A stretch of DNA of 64,000 nt from Emydura subglobosa (GCA_007922225.1 ML679966.1:51237583-51301582); one strand, 5' to 3'. Shown: positions 22,936 to 35,467, counted from the stretch's first letter. The notes: generated by a model from the sequence alone, not told the origin. A program made the numbers and translations.

Positions 22936-24120
22936 GCCAGAAGTATCTCACAACTTCCTTTGTCCTCTCTATCCCAAGAATCTCCAATCAGCTCAAGTAA
23001 AAACAGAAGCAACCTCTCTTGGCATACAGCAGCAGCTCTGAAAGTCAGCATTCACTCTTCCAAGAAATGCAAACAGTAAAGAAGACCTTTAAAATGTATT
23101 TTTACTGGAAAGGCACAGATTTTTGCTAGGGCCATTCCTGTTTCTTAAACATAACAACCTTATATTGCTTTGCCTTTAAAGTTGCCACTCTGTAACCACT
23201 CAAAGCTCTATGAAGCCGCCTGGACACAGTAAACTGTGTGTGTGTTTGGGGAAATGTGTTCCATTTCCAAATCTACTCCATTTCAATTAGAGGTAGCCCA
23301 CATGTAGCAAACATTTGTCTCAAGTATGACTGGGGTTTGAATTTTTGTTCAGAAGTGTACTGGGTGTGAGGAGGAGGAAGACTCTTGAGTTCTGCATGTT
23401 TTCATGCAGACATAACAGGCTAAGCCATGTGCAAGCTAACACAGCATCCTATTAATTCCCTCATGAATTGTGACCCAGTCAGAAGAAGCTGCAAACTTCT
23501 CCTGAAGCAGGAACTCCAGATCACTTTGCAGGGAAAGGCACATTTTCCTGGGCCACTGTGGTAGCTGACTAGGCCACTCCACTCTTAGATATGCTGTACA
23601 GTCACTATGTATCGGATTATTTCAGCTTCATATTTCCCCCACCAGCAGCTTGGAATAACAAATCCCTTTGCCAATAGGGCACTACAAGAACAGTTACATC
23701 CTCCAAAATGTGAAGACCTGAAATGACACAAACAGCTTTTGTAGCAATGCCACTGACTGCCCCCACCCAAGTAGTTATGCAAGTTTATAAAATAAAAACA
23801 GCTGTGAATTTTTAATCTTACCGTTGTCTCTGCACTTCACCAGACTGTGTCTACGGACATCGTGTTGACTGAAACATCCATTTCCCAATATATTGAAGTT
23901 CAGTTTTGAAAATGTAACATTTTAGGTCTTTGAAATTCTATAAGAATTATTTGTGCTCCTCCATGGAACTATTTGAGACAGTTACCCTCTGTGTCTTGTC
24001 CTACTGCAAGCCTTCGACCTCTACTGGCTGCTGTACCTCCACAGCTCGACCTCAGTGCGGTACAAGCCTAGCCCAGTGTAAGTTCACAGACCATTCCAAG
24101 AGGAATCATTTCCGGGATGA

Positions 24121-24495
24121 ACTTTTGAAGTTCTAGAAAGAGCCAACAAGCAGGTCCAATACGAAGGGACTTTGCAATTGGAGAAGAGGAATGCCGAGAA
24201 GCAAGAGGAAAGACCAAGTCTGGCTGCACAGCTTGAGGACAGGGTTTCAGCAGGGGAGCAGGCACTTGCTACACTGTTCCTGAAACAGAAACAGTGGCTA
24301 AGGGAAGAGGACATAGGTCAGGAGAAAGAACTGCTTGTTTGGCTCATCTCAATCATGGCTGCAAAAGTACTGCTGCCTGCTGCCTCTCCCACATCATGGC
24401 TTGAGTCCCCTGCCATGTACTCTCAGTTCAGAAACAACTTGGAAGAGTCCATGCTGGAAGAGTCCATAGGTGTTCCATGCAACCAATCTGCATGA
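24121..24495 (+). pseudogene. Frameshifted relic, coiled-coil-like tail of a possible Myb/SANT-type transposon protein
   Basis: From 24121 the plus frame reads TFEVLERANKQVQYEGTLQLEKR and continues with a charged, helical E/K/Q-rich stretch (EKQEERPSLAAQLEDRVSAG, then FLKQKQWLREED), ending at a stop at 24495. The adjoining upstream sequence ('RDELLKF', stop) lies in another frame, and the junction near 24130 looks like a one-base indel. There is no clear ATG; the frame starts in mid-protein. The composition resembles C-terminal tails of Myb/SANT-like proteins, which in reptiles are often multicopy and related to Harbinger transposons. That family link is from memory and tentative. It could also be an exon of an unrecognised gene. 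Confidence 0.35.
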
Positions 24496-25434
24496 GTGGC
24501 TGGGCAGGGCAACAAAATCCCATGAAGTCCTCCATCTTGACCCCTGTTCCTCTGGATGCCTCCACGCCCCCTTCCTTAGTACCAAGTGCACAGAAAATGG
24601 GGATGGAGGGAAAGGAGAACAGGGGCCAGAGAGACATGCAGTGGTAGGGGGCTTCTATCATGTTTGCAGTTCTTAATGCACTTTTTTGATGTTTTGGAAA
24701 TGTTCTTTTGTAATTGGTGTTTTGGTATTATAATGGCAGCTGGCCTGCCTGGAGATGTGTGAATATTACACTGCTTTAAACATATGTTTATTTATAAAGC
24801 TTGTTATGTCATCAAGAAAGATTATTGCTAGCACTGCATCTCATCATACCATTTGTATTTAAAATTAAGCGAAACGCATGATCAGGAAGTATTAGGAATT
24901 AGGAAGCAGACACTATTTCTGCATACAGTTAGGTACAGCAGTCCACACTTCAATCACTTCCTTATATGAATCCACACGTTGAATCATCTCTCATCCCTCA
25001 CCCCCATTTACTTTGCTCTGTATTTCAGAAAGAAATTAAGGACAACATGGAACTGGGAGCTCGAGGCTCATATGTCCATTGCTGGTGACTGTGTGGTCGG
25101 TACAAATGGATTGAGGAAATTAGATAAAATGACAATCCCATTTAAATAGATAAAAATGAGGATAATATTTGTCCTTCTGACTTGATGCTTCCCAATATAG
25201 TATGCATGGTTTTTAGTTGTTTCAGAAGCCTCTCAAATCTATAATGCCAAATCTGAGGTCTTTAATCAGTGTATCTTCAAAGGGAGTTGCATGAGTGAGG
25301 AACATGTAAAAAAATATTAAAGAACTCACACTTTGCTGCATAGTTAGTAGTTCCAAAGAGACACTACTTCCCCACTGAGTGGATGTTCAGCAAGTTGCTG
25401 TCTTCTTGGAACTAAAGATTTTCTGGCCTCGCAT

Positions 25435-25595
25435 CTTACATGCCATCACGTAGCTCTTTGTGCCTCGGTTTTCCTCTCTGTAACATGGAACTATAATACC
25501 TACAAAAGGTTTTTATGAAGGTAATTTGTGCAGCCCAATGAGATCAGATGGAAACTTGTATGTAAACATAAGGCATTGTTATCATTAGTGTTGGG
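25435..25595 (+). repeat. MIR (CORE-SINE) fragment
   Basis: It contains the sense-strand MIR block 'tttgtgcctcggttttcctc' followed by 'gtaacatggaactataatac', then 'acctacaaaaggtttttatg' and 'cattgttatcatta' at the end. Order and spacing match the 3' half of MIR. Confidence 0.75.
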
Positions 25596-26031
25596 TCAAA
25601 ACCTAGAGACTTTATTTAGTTTTTACTCAGCCCCTACTCTGTCAAGGCATACAGGTTTTAATATCCAAGGCATTAAGATATATCCTCTGGTTAGTGTTTC
25701 TGTCAGATGAGGCAGCTTTGCCTCCCATCATGCCCCCTTAAGCACCACCACCTCCACCATGCCTTCTTCGCTCTTCTGATTTCCTTCAGACTCCATTATC
25801 CCTGCTCCCTCTCCTGGACTCTCCCTTCCCCTCAACTACCAGCAAAGGCTTTAGAAACTCCTCAGAGACTTCCATCCCTTCAGTGAGCCTAACTAGCCCA
25901 TCTGCTTCCAATGAGTTTGGACTCCAGTTTTCCACAGCTCTTTAGTTTTACCCATCCCATGGAGCCTCACAACATCCCAACTCTTCTGTTTCCCCATACC
26001 CTCCCACATATGCTGATTTCCTCCTACTTAC
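25596..26031. other. Pyrimidine-rich non-coding DNA
   Basis: C/T-rich sequence with many 'ctccc' and 'cctcc' words. The open frame at 25911-26222 runs into the antisense CR1 and is not a gene. Confidence 0.5.
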
Positions 26032-26478
26032 ATAACATAAGAGCTGTCATACAGGATCAGACCATGGTCCATCTTGCCCAATATCCTGTCTCTGACAGTG
26101 TCCCATACAGGAGCTGCAAACTGAATGTACAGAACAGGGCTGTTGGAGAGATCCACCCCTGTTTTCTACTTTTAGCTTCTATAGTCAGAGGTTTAGGGTT
26201 GCATCCCTACCATCTTAGCTAATAACCATGGATGGACCTATCCTCCATGAACTTCTCCAGTTCTTTTTTGAACCCGGTTATACTTTTGGCCATCACAACA
26301 TCCCATGGCAATGATTTCCACAGCTTATTTCTGTAAAAGAGTACTTCCTCTTGTTTGTATTAAACCTGCTGCCTACTAATTTCATTGGGTGACCACTGGC
26401 TTTTGTATTATGTGAAAGTGAAAATAACAGTCCTCTATTTGCTTTTTCCACACCATTTTATAGGTCTCTATCATAACC
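26032..26478 (-). mobile_element. CR1 LINE, antisense 3' fragment
   Basis: It opens with 'cataagagctgtcataca' and 'ggatcagaccatggtccatc', the reverse complement of a CR1 3' end. It continues through 'gatggacctatcctccatga' and 'ttcttttttgaacccggtta' (ORF2 C-terminus) to 'tctatcataacccctcaa'. It corresponds to the plus-strand copy at 12417-13078 without the hAT insertion, which confirms the empty-site structure of that copy. Confidence 0.85.
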
Positions 26479-26864
26479 CCTCAACGATGCTTCCTCAACA
26501 TCACATCTCCCCTTTGTTTCACAACACTCCACCTAACCAGTGCCTCACAAGTGTCCCAGGTCACCAGTTTCACTCACTAAGGCCTCTCAAACACTCCTAT
26601 AACTGCAGCACTGTGGAAGAGCCTTGCAAGGTACTTCTGCCTCCTCTATAATCCCATTCCCCCACCACAGTTTTTGGATATACCTTGAGTCTTCACCCTA
26701 CTCCCACTCCTTGAAGCACCCATACCAGTTGGTTTATTTTATCATTTAATTGTGTATATATTACCATGGTAAACTCATGTTATTTCATATGTAATCATTG
26801 GAGGTATAGGTATAGATAGAAGTAGCACAAGATCATAGGAGCATAAGGCTGACAAGTATTTAGG

Positions 26865-27531
26865 CGTGATGTGTGTATATCAGGTACACAAGTAAAGTAA
26901 GACTGTAATGCAATGCCTACAAGCTAAGGCCTCTATGATTTTAGTTTAGTCATACTAGGCCTCAGGCTTAACAAGACTTGACATAAGTAGATGACCCAGG
27001 AATAACCCTGTGCTAGTAAAGTTACTGGATTACTGTAAAGAACGTGCCAAAAGGTGATGTTCCAAGAAAATATGCCACAGTACTTGTGAAGCACTTGATT
27101 GTAACACCATGGAAAGTTCTGCTCATATTATAGGTTACCATGGAAATATGTGTACATAAATACTAACAAGAATAAAGAGAACTAAGAGAACAGCCTATAA
27201 AAAGTGAGGCACCCAGAATGCCTGGCATGTGAAAATACAGGTAAGGAAGAGGAGGCTGGAACCCTCATGCTGGAACCGTCAGGTGCATAAGATGTAAGGA
27301 CAAAAAGGGCTCCGTGGTATGGATAGGGTGGAAGACCCCTTTTTTGGTGGAGCTCTCAGTGGGTAGCCATCAGACTTATCTCTTTAGGTATGTGGGTATT
27401 AATACTGCTTTGGGTAGTTCATGGGCTCTCAGGTTTTGTATACATATGTGCAATTGTAACCTCAATCATCTGCTTAGTAAAACTTATAATACAAACAAGA
27501 CTTCTTATTTGTAACTGTATTTGTGGTTACA
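26865..27531 (+). mobile_element. Solo LTR-like block
   Basis: The block has LTR anatomy without coding content: a U3-like part, a TATA box 'cctataaaaag' at 27194, a degenerate polyadenylation signal near 27476 ('tagtaaaacttataat') and an end 'gtggttaca' at 27531. I recall similar 3' ends from reptile retroviral-like LTRs. The left boundary is uncertain, and no second copy or target duplication is visible in the window. Confidence 0.45.
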
Positions 27532-29516
27532 GTCCTCATTCTTCATGTACTCCCAGAGTCTGCCAACCTAAGACTATTTCTCCCTGCTGGTCTTTAAATT
27601 GTACCAACACAGGAGCCAGACTTACTAACTCCCTAGGGAGTTTAACAGAAAACTATCAATTCAATTTTGAATAGAAGCTACAAACCTAAATAGGCCAGCT
27701 ACACCTTGACTAGCCTAAATAGGCCTTAGACTTACTGTAGAGCAGAATGCTTTAGGGAATTTTTGTTCCTGGGCTCCAGATGTCCAGCTCTGCTTCCTTA
27801 TTCACTCCCTTTCACCCTCCACATATGTACTCTAAATAATTACAAAATGTGAGAAGTTGGAGAAGTTGTGAGAAAATTGTACACACACACAGATGCCAGT
27901 CACAGCTCATTGTTAAGGTTACATCTAGAGTTACTTTATATTCACATTTTGAACCTCTCCCCTACCAGGATCCCAACAAGGGCAGACAGGGACACGGGTC
28001 AAAGCAGGGGCAAATCTGAGGCTAGGAGTAGCTGAGGAACTCATAGTCAGGTCCAGGCGAGGGTTGATATCAAGGGTCAGAGTCTGAGTCAGGTTTCAGG
28101 GTCCGAGTCAGGAGGTTAAGTCCAAGTCAAGTCAGTAATTGAAAATCAGAAAACAGGCACAGCAGCTACAGAAGATCCATACTATTTCCTGCATACTTCC
28201 TGGAATGCCCCTTGTGTTTATATAGGGCAGGTAGCCAATCAGGACCCATGGGGCTGCTGCCTGTCAGACCCTTGAGGTGAAACTTCCCGTGGTCTGTGTC
28301 CACAAGAGGTCATGGAAAGTGGAGCACAAGCTGATTACAGCTGCTGGGTGGCAGCCTGGCCATTTCAGCTGCCTGGTAGCTCTATAGGCTGGAATTCTAG
28401 ACCCATGGGGCCTTACATTCCCTGCCACACACACAGAACTATGCCAGAGGAAGGTGCTATTACTATTTCAAAAAGAAAACAACCAAACACTGATTAATCT
28501 GAGAGAGACGAATTTTGAGGAAGATTTTGGATACAATTTGTTGTACAAAGGATACAATTTGTTCAAAAGCACGTGTTCAAACATGAGCCCTTTCAGGAAA
28601 GCAAACAAATGTTCTCATGATTTCTCAGCCACCTCGAACTTCCAAATGGAATACTCTTGAAATGCCAAAATTCAGACATAAGCCCATATACTGTGGGCTT
28701 AGTACAGTATTTCTCTTCATTTCCGTCTTCATTTTGGTGCCTGTTCTTGCCCCCTGGATCTTTTCTTCAAATGTTTCTATTTTTTAAACTGTATTTCTTG
28801 TTCTCCATGTCTCACCAGAAGGCCAAATGCTGCCCAAGCTGAGCATCCATTTGTGGCTTCATAGGACTGGGCTTCATGTAAACAAGATGAGCTGAGGCCA
28901 GAGGAGAGGAGAATAAGTGGGCATCTTCCTGAGCTTTCATCCCTGTATGTGAAGTGCTGCTATGGCAGATGGCTGTATTAAAGGGCTTTTAAAGAACCCT
29001 CCACCACTTTACCCTCAGCTTCGGGATAGATCTAGCATAATGCAGCTTTCCAGTCCCCACTGTTCCTTTCTCCTGCCTGCAGACTGCCTGGCACTTTCCC
29101 ATACCTACTGGAGACCAACTCCAGGTTGATGCAACAGTGACCTACTTGAAATGAGTTAGTCTAAGTGTAGTCACTATGGGACAAATGTCCATATCGCAAA
29201 AATCACCCTCAAAATTGATACTCATGTTTTGCAGACTCAATAGAGAAATCCAGGAAAGAATTAGCAAAGAGACTGAATTATCTATTCATCTCAATCAGGG
29301 TGAAGTACTTTGAGATGAAGTAGTTTGCACTGAAACTGCCCATTCTGAGCTTGTCTTATGGATAAATGGAGAAATGTGGTTTCCAGAAATGTGAATCAGA
29401 CATCTTTCACCACCACTAAATTCCATCAAACAGTTATAACAAAATAGGGGGGAAATGAACTGGCAGTTTCTGAATGAGGCAATGATAATGAATTAAGGAG
29501 ATAGAAAACAATAAAA
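27532..29516. other. Non-coding stretch
   Basis: Except for the degenerate tandem module at 27980-28430, no gene or named repeat is recognised. Open frames are under about 95 codons. Confidence 0.45.
27980..28430. repeat. Degenerate 'gtcagg' tandem module with a TATA-like tail
   Basis: Imperfect repeats of 'gtcaggtcc / gtcagagtctgagtcagg / gtccgagtcagg' (28047-28135) are followed by 'tttatatagggcaggtagcc' and 'aatcaggaccc'. The same order, a g/a-rich 'caggagc' array followed by 'ccagtcagga' words, recurs at 63090-63450. The two are likely copies of one dispersed repeat, possibly LTR-derived. The class is not determined. Confidence 0.45.
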
Positions 29517-29578
29517 AGCAGGGGGTTGGACTAGATGACCTCCTGAGGTCCCGTCTAACCCTAATCTTCTATGATTCT
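29517..29578 (+). mobile_element. CR1 LINE 3' terminus
   Basis: Only the extreme 3' end is present: 'ttggactagatgacctcctg', 'aggtcccgtctaaccctaat' and 'ctatgattctac'. The 'ctatgattct' tail is the characteristic short 3' repeat of CR1. It is a severely 5'-truncated copy. Confidence 0.85.
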
Positions 29579-29891
29579 ACATTGATGAGCACAATATAAG
29601 AACCTATATAGAACAGAATGGAAAATGATAATGAAGAATTACTTTTGACTTTTATTTAAGGACATGTTTGCTTGACTGCACATTTAATGTGTGATGTTAT
29701 AAAATTACTTTACAATAACGCCATATGTTCCCAGAGTTCTAAGATGCTTCAGAATTTTTTAATAAAATATATATTTCTTCCTTACATGTTAATATTAAAG
29801 ATGAGTAACTATCTGCAGTCAATTTAGTGCAATGCAATGAAGATGAATCATTGGCAATGGACAGTGTGACTTTGAGTGGTCTTCAAACCTT

Positions 29892-29908
29892 AAAAAAAAA
29901 AAAAAAAA
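29892..29908 (+). repeat. Poly-A run (A17)
   Basis: Seventeen adenines immediately left of the dispersed repeat at 29925. No processed-gene sequence precedes it that I can recognise. Confidence 0.9.
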
Positions 29909-29924
29909 CCAAGAGAGAAAATGG

Positions 29925-30030
29925 AAACCATCTTTTTGTTCTATGTTTGTACAGCAACTAGCATAAGGGGGTCCATGACTATTGAGTCCCTAGCTGTTAC
30001 AATAATAAAATAATAATATAATTCATTAAT
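29925..30030 (-). repeat. Unnamed dispersed repeat (gtttgtacagca type)
   Basis: It contains 'tgtttgtacagcaactagca', then a degraded 'gggggtcc' part, and ends in an AT-rich 'aataataaaataataata' tail. It is the same family as 38975-39125 and, inverted, 61080-61175 and 32920-33330. The tail suggests a retroposon end. Confidence 0.6.
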
Positions 30031-31124
30031 TAATTCTTTACTTTGTGTAGAATGATGGCAGTAAGTTGTAAATTATGAAGGAAATTTATTCTTTGCTTAC
30101 TCACCATGCAGAGACAAGTCAGGGCCGTTTTTAGGAAATTGGGAGGCTTTACTAAGGTTTTTCCTGGGAGGACCTCATCTTTCAATCTCTACTTTCTTCT
30201 CAGAACCATCTTAATCCTCCCCACCCACATTTTCTTTGCTAGAGACTAACTAGACAGACAGTAGTGCACCAATAAATGTAACCATCCACTAGCCTACCTC
30301 TCCCCATCACAGGCACAGTGGATATGACACTACACATAGTGGAGCAAGCATACAGCTCTTTAATACTAAGTATATTTTATTTAAATTGTCCCACAAAGTA
30401 AAGTCCAGATCCTGCAACTCAGGCTGGAGTCAAGAGCCCGGGCTCTAGCCTGAGCATCTATACTGTAATTTTATGGCCCCATGAGCCCAAGTAAGTTGAC
30501 CCAGGCCAGCTGCGGATGTTTTTTTGTAGTGCAGACGTACCCGCAGCCATTCAGCAACCTTAGGGACTGCAAAGATTTCTAAACAAGTTTAGCCCATCTT
30601 TAGAAAAAACACATTTTCCATAAAAATAGATGGACTCTTTTTTCACAGAACTCACTTGCACACACACAGTTTCATTTATGAATCTAATAGGCAATGAAAA
30701 TGTACCTTTTTGTGTATGAATAAAGCCCCAACAGTCTACTAATAGTACTAACACACTGACATCATTCTACAAACATTTTCACGTAATACAATCTCTGAAA
30801 AACCTTTGTTTCCACTTGGGTCAAATTACTTGGGAAAAAAAAAATCACACTTTTCCCATTAAAAATCATTTTCCCTTTCAGCAGTTTTCCCAAGTTCTCC
30901 ATCCCACCAACTTCCAGTTCAGATTGGCTTGCTTCACTTGTCTGGATCCAACAATCAGAACATATGCAGCTCCTTAGTGTTCACGGCAGGTGGGGAGCAG
31001 AACAGATGCAACCAATATACAGTACAAATATTAAACTAACAGTCCAATTGTTTAAGTACTTTCTGTTTTTTGCCTTCCTCTGTAGCAGGGGGCATGGGGC
31101 ATTTGCTGGTGAATTATCTATATC
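30031..31124. other. Non-coding stretch
   Basis: Holds the repeat at 30400-30545 and otherwise nothing I can name. Confidence 0.45.
30400..30545. repeat. Dispersed repeat (right half of gtatgtctacac family)
   Basis: It contains 'gagcccgggctctagcctga', 'gcatctatactgtaatttta', 'aagttgacccaggccagctg', and ends 'gtagtgcagacgtacccgc'. The end is the inverted counterpart of the left end at 22728. An internal perfect palindrome, agagcccgggctct, is present. Confidence 0.5.
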
Positions 31125-31274
31125 TTTAAACCTCTATACCTTTAAACCGTGATTTGAGGACTCTAATAACTCAGTCATAGGTTAGGGGTGGGTGAGGTTC
31201 TGTGGCCTGCATTGTGTAGGAGGTCAGACTAGATCATCATATTGATCCCTTCTGACCTTAGAGTCTATGAGTCT
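31125..31274 (+). mobile_element. CR1 LINE 3' terminus
   Basis: From 'tttaaaccgtgatttgagga' through 'aactcagtcataggttaggg', 'gtaggaggtcagactagatc' and 'gatcccttctgacctta' to the tail 'gagtctatgagtct'. This is a truncated 3' UTR. The 'ggtcagactagat' signature shows the same lineage as 38232-38533. Confidence 0.85.
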
Positions 31275-32289
31275 CTGGCAGTAGTCTCCAGCCAGTAGGA
31301 GTAACAAAGTTCCATGCCACAGTGAATAAATAGTTCATATCAATTTACAAAGGAACAATTTACAAAGGAACCTACGAAGGGTCCTCTTCAGATAAATAAA
31401 AGTTTCCAAAATTCCAGAACTAACTCTGTAAAGGCCAGATTCACTGATACTTTCTGGCTGCTTTGAGCTGTTCTGGCACACAAAACAGCGATTAACCCAG
31501 CTTAAACGGCCAGTTAAACCAGATTTATGGCCAATTTGTGTCACTTTAGCTGAAGTATACTGGCTCTGTCTACAAAAATTCCATTATACTAAATGAACTA
31601 ATAATTAATGTTTGTAAAGTACTGTGAAGATGAAGAGCTAAGCAATTGCTACATATCACTTGTTAATAATTATAGGGTACATTTTCGGGAGGGAGGGAAG
31701 CCTCCCTTCTGTGGATGCACATTGCACCTGAATTTTGTGCCCAAAATTGAACTGCCAGAGCAAATGTGATCACTTGCACCTCTATCTACCTGACTATAGA
31801 TGGAAATCATTAGAGATGCAAGAACTCAAATATACATGCAGAGTTTTTAGTAGGTACAAATTTTGTGGAAGCAAATTACACAGACATCGGCTCAAAAAAA
31901 AGCTGGGAGTCAAGCCTTCTGAAAAAATGTTCTCTACATTTCTAAGACTTGGCTTATTCTTGGGAACAATTCCTGATCCTGAGGAGATTAAATGTGTTTT
32001 CTAAAAAATTCAGACAATGACTTCAATCTCACATCCTTTATGAATTTTGTACTGTAGTTTGTACTTTTGTGCTTGATTTGCTTCTTGAATTATTGAATAA
32101 AGCTGATATGTCTCATACATAAAAAGGTAAAGATCAAGCACCATATTCATCATGTAGGCCTATGGCTCTTAGAAAGATTATAAACGTTGACTAGAAAACC
32201 TATGTAAGATATGCCTTATGACTGGATACAATATTCCCTACTATTGTCAATTATAATCTCAAAGGTTTTTATTAAAATATAATAAAATC
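31275..32289. other. Non-coding stretch
   Basis: No gene is recognised. An 89-codon frame (31735-32004) has no domain and unremarkable composition. A short 'tttgtaaagtact' piece at about 31611 may be a MIR tail. Confidence 0.4.
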
Positions 32290-32500
32290 TAGCTCTTATA
32301 TAGCAGTGTTCACCAGTAGATCTTAAACACTTTACTAAGAAAATAAACATCAATATCCCATTTTACAGATGGGAAAACTGAGTACCAGAGAGGTGAAATG
32401 ATTTGCCCATAGTCACCCAGCCCACAGCAGAGCCAGGAATATAGTCCAGGTCTCCTGCATCCCAGTCTAGAACCCCATCTACTATGCAACATTGCTTCCA
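32290..32500 (-). repeat. MIR (CORE-SINE), long antisense copy
   Basis: It contains 'cccattttacagatgggaaa', 'actgagtaccagagaggtga', 'tttgcccatagtcacccagc' and 'cagagccaggaatatagtcc', continuing to 'catctactatgcaac'. About 200 bp of the MIR consensus are represented in reverse complement, the best-preserved MIR in the window. Confidence 0.85.
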
Positions 32501-32919
32501 TAAAAGTAGAATAAAATTGTTTTGTATTAAGCTGTATAGTCATGGTAACACACTTTGGAGGCATGACACCCCTCAGAGATGGGTCTTGTTTCATTTCCCT
32601 ATCAAACGAAATGAGTCAGAGTTGAGGCCACACCACTGACATTTTTTCTTTAGCAAAATTTCACAGAAATAATATTTTATTCAATTAAGCAAAATAAAAG
32701 TATCAAATTTTGCCTCGCTCTACCTACTCTGACATTTTATTTGTACAGAGATGGGTAGGTTGGCAGTCTGGCCAGTCTTCTTGTTTAGGAAATTGAACAT
32801 TTAAATATCCTTTCAGGGATCACATATGTATTTTCCAGGCTTCTTTTCATAGTTCCAAAATCTTTAACTCAGAATATTTACCTCCTCCATCAGTTTCTTC
32901 TTAGTAAATATTTACGTTA

Positions 32920-33330
32920 TGGTAGGTGCCCAAAGGCTCCAACTGAGCCCCATGCTGGGCTTTCTGCACACACAGAAAAGAGACAATTCTTGTCCATAAC
33001 AGGTTGAAATCTAAAGGCACAAATAGACAAAGGGTAATGGATGTGAATACAATGTACAAGCACCGTGTGAAGGATTAGTACAATTCTGTAGTTACATATA
33101 TTGTAGGGTTGGGTTTCATTTTAAATAATTGGGGTTAGGGAAGGGAGTAAGAAAAGGAAAAAAGGGAAAGAGGAAAAGTCACAGCTTGTCCCCATCTAGC
33201 CATGACCAAAAGACCGGGTTTTGTGGGCACCATGGCAAAGGTGAGTCTTAAGGAAGGATTTGAAAGTCGATAAGGTAGTGGATGTTTGGACTGCTCAGTG
33301 AGTTTTTCGTATGCATAAGAGACAACAATA
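32920..33330 (+). repeat. Unnamed dispersed repeat, long copy
   Basis: It includes 'gtgcccaaaggctccaactg', 'agacaattcttgtccataac', 'gggcaccatggcaaaggtga', 'gtcttaaggaaggatttgaa' and 'ggatgtttggactgctcag'. These blocks are in the order of an abundant reptile repeat whose short copies are at 61080-61175 and, inverted, at 29925 and 38975. The internal sequence has no coding capacity. The class is not known to me. Confidence 0.5.
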
Positions 33331-35467
33331 TTGGAGTATGAATGACCAAGAGACCTACATTTCAGATGGAAAAGCTAAGAAAATAGGTGAGTTGGCTTAT
33401 GTCTTTACAAGTTTTATTATTGTCATGAATTCTTGAACCCTTTTGGTCTATATATGGTCTTGCACTGAAACGTATTTTTATACCCCTATATCTTTTAGAA
33501 CTGTATTAGGTATACATTGGGAAAAGTTACCAGCTTGTGCATGAGCACCCAGTTTGTGCAGCCGCTACGGTCTATTTTAAATAGATGTCAGAGGCAGTGC
33601 CTTTTGAGTTTGGCCTCATAACTCCCCTTTTGGGGCAACTTCCCACCGTCCTAAACTTTCTCCTTGATCATTTCAGTCACTCTCCGAATATGAGCATGAC
33701 AAGAAATTAAAGCTTTGAATGGATTTTTACTTTCAGAAAACATTGGCTCTGTCTCAGCTTTTTAAGGAGACCTGACCTAGAGGCTTTCAGTTTGAGTGGA
33801 AAGGAAGTTTTGCCTCATTAAGGACTCAATAAAAAGGTAAGAACTACATGACTTGGCCTAGCATTAACAGGATTTCCTCCCCTGACATCTGAACATTTGC
33901 TTAGGAACTATTCAGCAGGATTCTCTTTCTAGCACTGACTATGAAGTTTTCCAGTTGTTGTTACTTAAAGACATGTATCATGGTTAACTTGACAAATAAC
34001 TCAAGCTATTGCTGTCTGTTCTGGAATCTTTATTCATTTACTTTGGACAAGCTGTTGCACAGAGCACGGGAGAAATAATCTTTTTGGCTACAAATGGGAA
34101 GTAAATCTGAGCTCTTAATTTAAACAAGTGTTGAAAAATGTATCTTATATACCTGTATTTTCAGGCCAAGAGTAGTCTTGGATCTTGCTTTTGTCATATA
34201 TATGGTAAAACTATGTCCCCACTGAAATCAATGGGATTTTGTCCACAGACTTCTATGGGACTAGGATTTCACTCACAGTGTATACTACTTTAGAGAAGGA
34301 GGTCCAAAATCATACTGCTAGTGGCAAGCAGATCTCAGATTTAGAAGCAATTGGCTCGCCATAAAACAGCGCACTTCCCTAACACTTAACTTCACCAATC
34401 ACCAACACAGTCAAGAATTAGCTAGAAATCTAGACCATTTATGCTGAACTTGTTGCTACCCTGTTACCTTGGAAATCAGCTGTTTGCGTAATTTGGCTAC
34501 TTGCAAATAAAACTTCGGTCCAAATGCTGTTTTATCAAGTGCAATCTCTCCAGTTAAGCGAATTCTTGGAAAATGCACAATATTTCATCTATTTATCAGT
34601 TTCTTTTGAAACAGCTGTAAGTATCTGCAGTAAAAAGGAAGATGCAAAATGTCATTGGAATGTATTGAAAACATACTTATATGACATATAACCCATTATT
34701 GCAATGGGGAGGACAAGCTGCAAAACGTCAGAGGCAAGATTCAGCTTGATTTTTGTTGGCTTCTAGCAATCTTGCCCCAGATGCCATGCCACAATGATAC
34801 ACAATTCACCAAGAGGACATTGCAGCAGTGCAAAGTAGCTGCGACTTCCCCATATGTTAGGGGCTGTTAGGTAGCCAACACGTGCTATGAAGGAGGCCCA
34901 ACCAGTATGGCTGGCAGATCTTCTGTTTCAGAGCAGTTGTGGCTCCCATCATTCATGCTTTGGACAAAAACTTATCAGGTTACCCTCAAGGGGAGCAGAA
35001 CAATGCTTCTCTCAGCTCCAGGGAGCAGAGGAAATATGGCTACTCTTGCCACCTCTTTTAGGGTGCACCTGAAGCTTCTTACCACCAGCCCAAGTGAGGT
35101 GATCTCTGCTTGGCAGTTTGGAAGAGGGGGCAGGGCCAAGGACATGCCCAGCCCCCTTTCTTCACCCCTATTGGAAGGTTAACAGTACTGTGTGCTGACC
35201 ATTCAGTCCTTGCTCTCAGGGGAGTACAAGGACTACAATTGTATTTAGCTGCTCTGATGAGACACAAAGAGGAAAGAGTTCATTGCATCCTTTCCCAATC
35301 ACCTTTCGCCTTCACCCCTTGTGCTTTTGTGCAGTAGCTGGTTATGATTTGGCCCTAAAATAGCATTTCTTTTATCACAATATGCAACTTTTTGTGTGAT
35401 GATATTTTCCTATTCCCTTTAATGTTAACTCACGTTAAGCAAGTTTGACTGTGCTAAGACAAATTGC

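Larger units (their letters stand above)
21604..24120. other. Non-coding stretch with foldback repeats
   Basis: Apart from the repeats at 22328-22440 and 22728-22935 I recognise nothing with certainty. Open frames are short. The last part (23585-24120) may belong to the relic annotated at 24121-24495. Confidence 0.4.

Noticed and set aside
29892..29908. A17 run as the tail of a processed pseudogene
   Set aside because: The sequence upstream has no recognisable coding remnant; the run abuts a dispersed repeat.
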